Of a stretch of 64,000 nt of DNA, positions 60,509 to 64,000 are shown piece by piece (within the stretch, counting starts at the first letter, position 1; every line of letters begins with the position of its first letter). The notes beneath the pieces are model-generated. The model did not search any database. It worked only from the letters and a program-made list of their open reading frames with translations, and was not told the DNA's origin. The translations under genes were made by a program, and so were the position numbers. The DNA is from Glycomyces amatae. GTDB lineage: Bacteria > Actinomycetota > Actinomycetes > Mycobacteriales > Micromonosporaceae. The stretch is taken from the NCBI RefSeq assembly GCF_020991375.1, contig NZ_JAJLQZ010000011.1, forward strand, positions 62,001 to 126,000. The letters run 5' to 3'.

Positions 60509-61769
60509 CCGCCAGGGACATCACCGCGGCGAGCGCGCACAGCGCCCCGGCGGTGAACCACGCCGGGTCGTAGTCCCCGGTGACGTCCCTGACGAAGCCC
60601 GCGGCCCAGGCGATGAGGGCCGCGCCGAGCTGGTGGGAGGCGAGGACCCAGCCGAAGACGACCGCGCCGTCCTCGCCGAAGTGCTCGCGGCACAGCGCGA
60701 TCGTCGGCGGCACGGTCGCCACCCAGTCGAGGCCGTAGAAGACGATGAAGAACAGCATCGGCGGCCGGACGTCCCCGGCGAACAGCGTCGGCAGGGCGAG
60801 CAGCGAGAGGCCGCGGAGCGCGTAGTAGACCGCGAGGAGGCGCCGGGGGTCGAACCGGTCGGTGAGCCAGCCGGAGAAGATCGTCCCGACCAGGTCGACG
60901 AAGCCGATGACGGCCAGGAGCGACGCGGCCGCGGTGAGCGGCATCCCGTGGTCGTGGGCGGCCGGGACGAAGTGGGCGCCCACGAGGCCGTTCGTGGAGG
61001 CGCCGCAGATCGCGAAGGTGCCCGCGAGGAGCCAGAACGCGCGGGAGCCGCTGGCCTCCCAGAGGCTGCGGAGGGTGCGGCGCACCGCGCCCGACCGGGG
61101 CGGCGCGGGCGTGACGTAGTCCGGTCCGGCGCCGTAGGGCCGCAGTCCGGCGTCCTCGGGGCGGTCGCGGACCACGAGCAGGACGAGCGGGACCATGGCG
61201 AGCGCGGTGAGGGAGACCAGGACGGTGGCGGCGCGCCAGCCGGGTCCCTCGACGAGGAGGCCGACCAGCGGGAGGAACACGAGCTGCCCGGCGGCCGAGC
61301 CGGCGGTGAGGATGCCGCTGACGAGGCCGCGGCGGGCGATGAACCACCGGTTGGTGATGGTCGCGACGAACGCCATGGCCATCGACCCGGTACCGACGCC
61401 GACGATGAGGCCCCAGCACAGGACGAGCTGCCAGGAGGCGGTCATGAAGACCGTGACGCCGCTGCCGGCGGCGATGAGGGCGAGGGCGCCGGCGACGACG
61501 CGGCGGATGCCGTAGCGCTCCTGGAGCGCGGAGGCGAAGGGCGAGAAGAGGCCGTAGAGCAGGATGTTCACGGCGATCGCGGCGGAGATGGTGCCGTGGG
61601 ACCAGCCGAACTCGCGGTGGAGCGGCTCGATGAAGACGCTCGGGGTGGCGCGGAAGGCGGCGGCGCCGACGAGGGCGGTGAAGCTGACGGCGGCGACCCA
61701 CCAGGCGGGGTGGACGCGCCTGGCGGGCCGGTGCTGCCGTCGGGGGGCGTCTGGGGCGGCGATGGTCAT
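60471..61769 (-). CDS. MFS transporter (monocarboxylate/OFA-like)
   Basis: A 432-aa membrane transporter with about twelve segments. [20 protein letters not shown] in segment 2 and [17 protein letters not shown] between segments 8 and 9 resemble the monocarboxylate/oxalate-formate group. It may carry a 2-hydroxyacid such as the one used by the oxidase encoded opposite. Start at 61769; it is divergent from a GlxA-like regulator with 70 bp between them. Confidence 0.85.
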   Translation of the reverse strand: MTIAAPDAPRRQHRPARRVHPAWWVAAVSFTALVGAAAFRATPSVFIEPLHREFGWSHGTISAAIAVNILLYGLFSPFASALQERYGIRRVVAGALALIAAGSGVTVFMTASWQLVLCWGLIVGVGTGSMAMAFVATITNRWFIARRGLVSGILTAGSAAGQLVFLPLVGLLVEGPGWRAATVLVSLTALAMVPLVLLVVRDRPEDAGLRPYGAGPDYVTPAPPRSGAVRRTLRSLWEASGSRAFWLLAGTFAICGASTNGLVGAHFVPAAHDHGMPLTAAASLLAVIGFVDLVGTIFSGWLTDRFDPRRLLAVYYALRGLSLLALPTLFAGDVRPPMLFFIVFYGLDWVATVPPTIALCREHFGEDGAVVFGWVLASHQLGAALIAWAAGFVRDVTGDYDPAWFTAGALCALAAVMSLAVRRPAAPAAAAG

Positions 61770-61839
61770 GGGTACAGCTTCGCGGTCCGGCACGGCGGCG
61801 GCCAGTGGCCCGCAGGCCAATATGTGCGAGGATCGGGCC

Positions 61840-62829
61840 ATGACGGTTTTTCGGCATCCCGGGCGGCACCGCGTCGCCGTGTTCGCCCGCCACGGCCTCC
61901 TGCCGGTGGAGCTCGGCATCCCGCACCGGGTGTTCGGCACCGCGAGGTCGGGGGGCGAGCCGCTGTACGAGGTGGTGACGTGCGCGGTGGAGGCGGGCGA
62001 GGTGCGCACGGACGCGGACGTGACGGTCAACGTGCCGCACGGGCCGGAGGCGCTGGCCGAGGCGGACACGGTCGTGGTGCCGTCGGCGCACGAGCCGGAC
62101 GCGTCGTGGACGGACGGGCGGCTGTCCGAGGCGGTCGCGGACGCGCTGGCGCTCGTCCGCCCGGGGACGCGGATCGCGTCGATCTGCACCGGCTCGTTCG
62201 TGCTGGCGGCGGCCGGGCTGCTCGACGGGCGGCGGGCGACGACCCACTGGGACGCGGCCGAGCGGTTCCGGCGGCTCTATCCGAAGGTGCGGCTGGAGCC
62301 GGAGGTGCTGTACACGGACGAGGGGGGCGTGCTGACGTCGGCGGGCGTGGCCTCCGGGTTCGACCTGTGCCTGCACATGACCAGAGTGGACTTCGGGGTG
62401 GCCGTGGCGAACCGGGTGGCGCGCCGGGCGGTCGTGCCGCCGCACCGCGACGGCGGCCAGGCCCAGTACATCGAACGCCCGGTCCCCGAGCTCGGGGCCG
62501 CGACCGGCCGGGCCCGGGAGTGGGCCCTGGCGCGGCTCCACGAGCCGCTGACGCTGCGGCAGCTGGCCGAGTGCGAGTCGATGAGCGTGCGGACCTTCAC
62601 GCGCCGGTTCAGGGAGGAGGTCGGCACCTCGCCGCAGCGCTGGCTGCTGCACCAGCGCCTGGAGCGGGCCCGGCACCTGCTGGAGCGCAGCGGCGCCTCG
62701 GTGGACCAGGTGGCCGCCGACGCCGGGTTCGGCTCGGCCGCGTCGCTGCGGCTGCATTTCCAAGCGGCCCTTGGGGTGTCGCCGAGCGCGTACCGGCGGA
62801 CGTTCGCGGGGGCGGCGCAGGGGCGCTGA
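61840..62829 (+). CDS. GlxA-family AraC-type regulator (DJ-1/PfpI plus HTH)
   Basis: A 329-aa regulator: a DJ-1/PfpI amidotransferase-like domain (about 10-180), with its nucleophile-elbow Cys in IASICTGSFVLAAAG, and a double AraC HTH (about 225-320; LAECESMSVRTFTRRFREE and AADAGFGSAASLRLHFQAAL). GAGG lies eight bases before ATG 61840. Likely activates or represses the divergent MFS transporter. Confidence 0.9.
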   Translation: MTVFRHPGRHRVAVFARHGLLPVELGIPHRVFGTARSGGEPLYEVVTCAVEAGEVRTDADVTVNVPHGPEALAEADTVVVPSAHEPDASWTDGRLSEAVADALALVRPGTRIASICTGSFVLAAAGLLDGRRATTHWDAAERFRRLYPKVRLEPEVLYTDEGGVLTSAGVASGFDLCLHMTRVDFGVAVANRVARRAVVPPHRDGGQAQYIERPVPELGAATGRAREWALARLHEPLTLRQLAECESMSVRTFTRRFREEVGTSPQRWLLHQRLERARHLLERSGASVDQVAADAGFGSAASLRLHFQAALGVSPSAYRRTFAGAAQGR

Positions 62830-62830
62830 G

Positions 62831-62857
62831 GCCCCGGCCGCCTGCGGCGGCCGGGGC
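62831..62857. terminator. Bidirectional terminator hairpin
   Basis: GCCCCGGCCGCC, loop TGC, GGCGGCCGGGGC: perfect 12-bp stem directly after the GlxA-like gene and before the convergent hydrolase stop. Confidence 0.7.
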
Positions 62858-62869
62858 GTCGTTCGGGCG

Positions 62870-64000
<1,131 letters not shown>

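Overview
The window is 64 kb of very GC-rich DNA with tightly packed genes, ATGA/GTGA stop-start overlaps and many GTG starts, which points to an actinobacterium. Supporting marks are an AfsR/SARP regulator, a mycothiol-type maleylpyruvate isomerase-family protein, an AldO-type alditol oxidase, DUF2243 with a CtaG-like protein, and many TetR, LacI and GntR regulators. The secreted and cytoplasmic xylan hydrolases suggest a saprophyte living on plant material. A Glycomyces-like or similar filamentous genus would fit, but the genus is a guess. No rRNA, tRNA, CRISPR array or plasmid origin was seen.

Left end (1-8.2 kb): an LPXTG-anchored GH10 xylanase with a clear promoter and operator, then a VOC protein divergent from a WYL regulator. 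Next comes a lower-GC island with one large STAND ATPase: an N-terminal HEPN-like R-x4-H motif, a central NACHT-like P-loop and a C-terminal variable region. It is a candidate anti-phage gene. A perfect 37-bp direct repeat brackets it; one copy lies inside the WYL gene and the other abuts a broken IS982-family transposase.

8.2-31 kb: an AfsR-like regulator; D-mannonate dehydratase divergent from its likely LacI repressor, with two identical operators; a DUF2243/CtaG pair; two NarL-type two-component systems; a membrane-bound serine hydrolase; an ArsR/short-chain dehydrogenase pair sharing a 29-bp palindrome; a TetR/membrane protein pair; and a sugar ABC importer without its ATPase, next to a divergent LacI regulator.

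31-41 kb: a run of regulator-enzyme pairs (alcohol dehydrogenase/TetR, esterase/TetR, epimerase/TetR), each with visible palindromic operators, plus an aldo/keto reductase, a frameshifted MmcQ/YjbR gene and two small proteins.

38.3-50.7 kb: the most coherent system. An AldO-like alditol oxidase lies between two paralogous FadR-type regulators. It is divergent from a nine-gene, translationally coupled operon: binding protein, two permeases, cytoplasmic GH39 glycosidase, aldehyde dehydrogenase, 2-hydroxyacid dehydrogenase, Hyi-like isomerase, Asp/Glu racemase-like protein and a signal-less ModA-like protein. The simplest reading is import and internal cleavage of a glycoside, followed by oxidation of a short-chain sugar acid or alditol product. 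The substrate is unknown.

50.7-64 kb: two medium-chain reductases, a small secreted protein made of Trp-rich 15-residue repeats, a MerR-controlled membrane protein, a secreted GH30-CBM2 xylanase, a LacI regulator carrying an integrase arm-like N-terminus, an FMN-dependent 2-hydroxyacid oxidase with a LacI-type operator inside its promoter, an MFS transporter, a GlxA-like regulator, an alpha/beta hydrolase and a TetR gene cut by the window edge.
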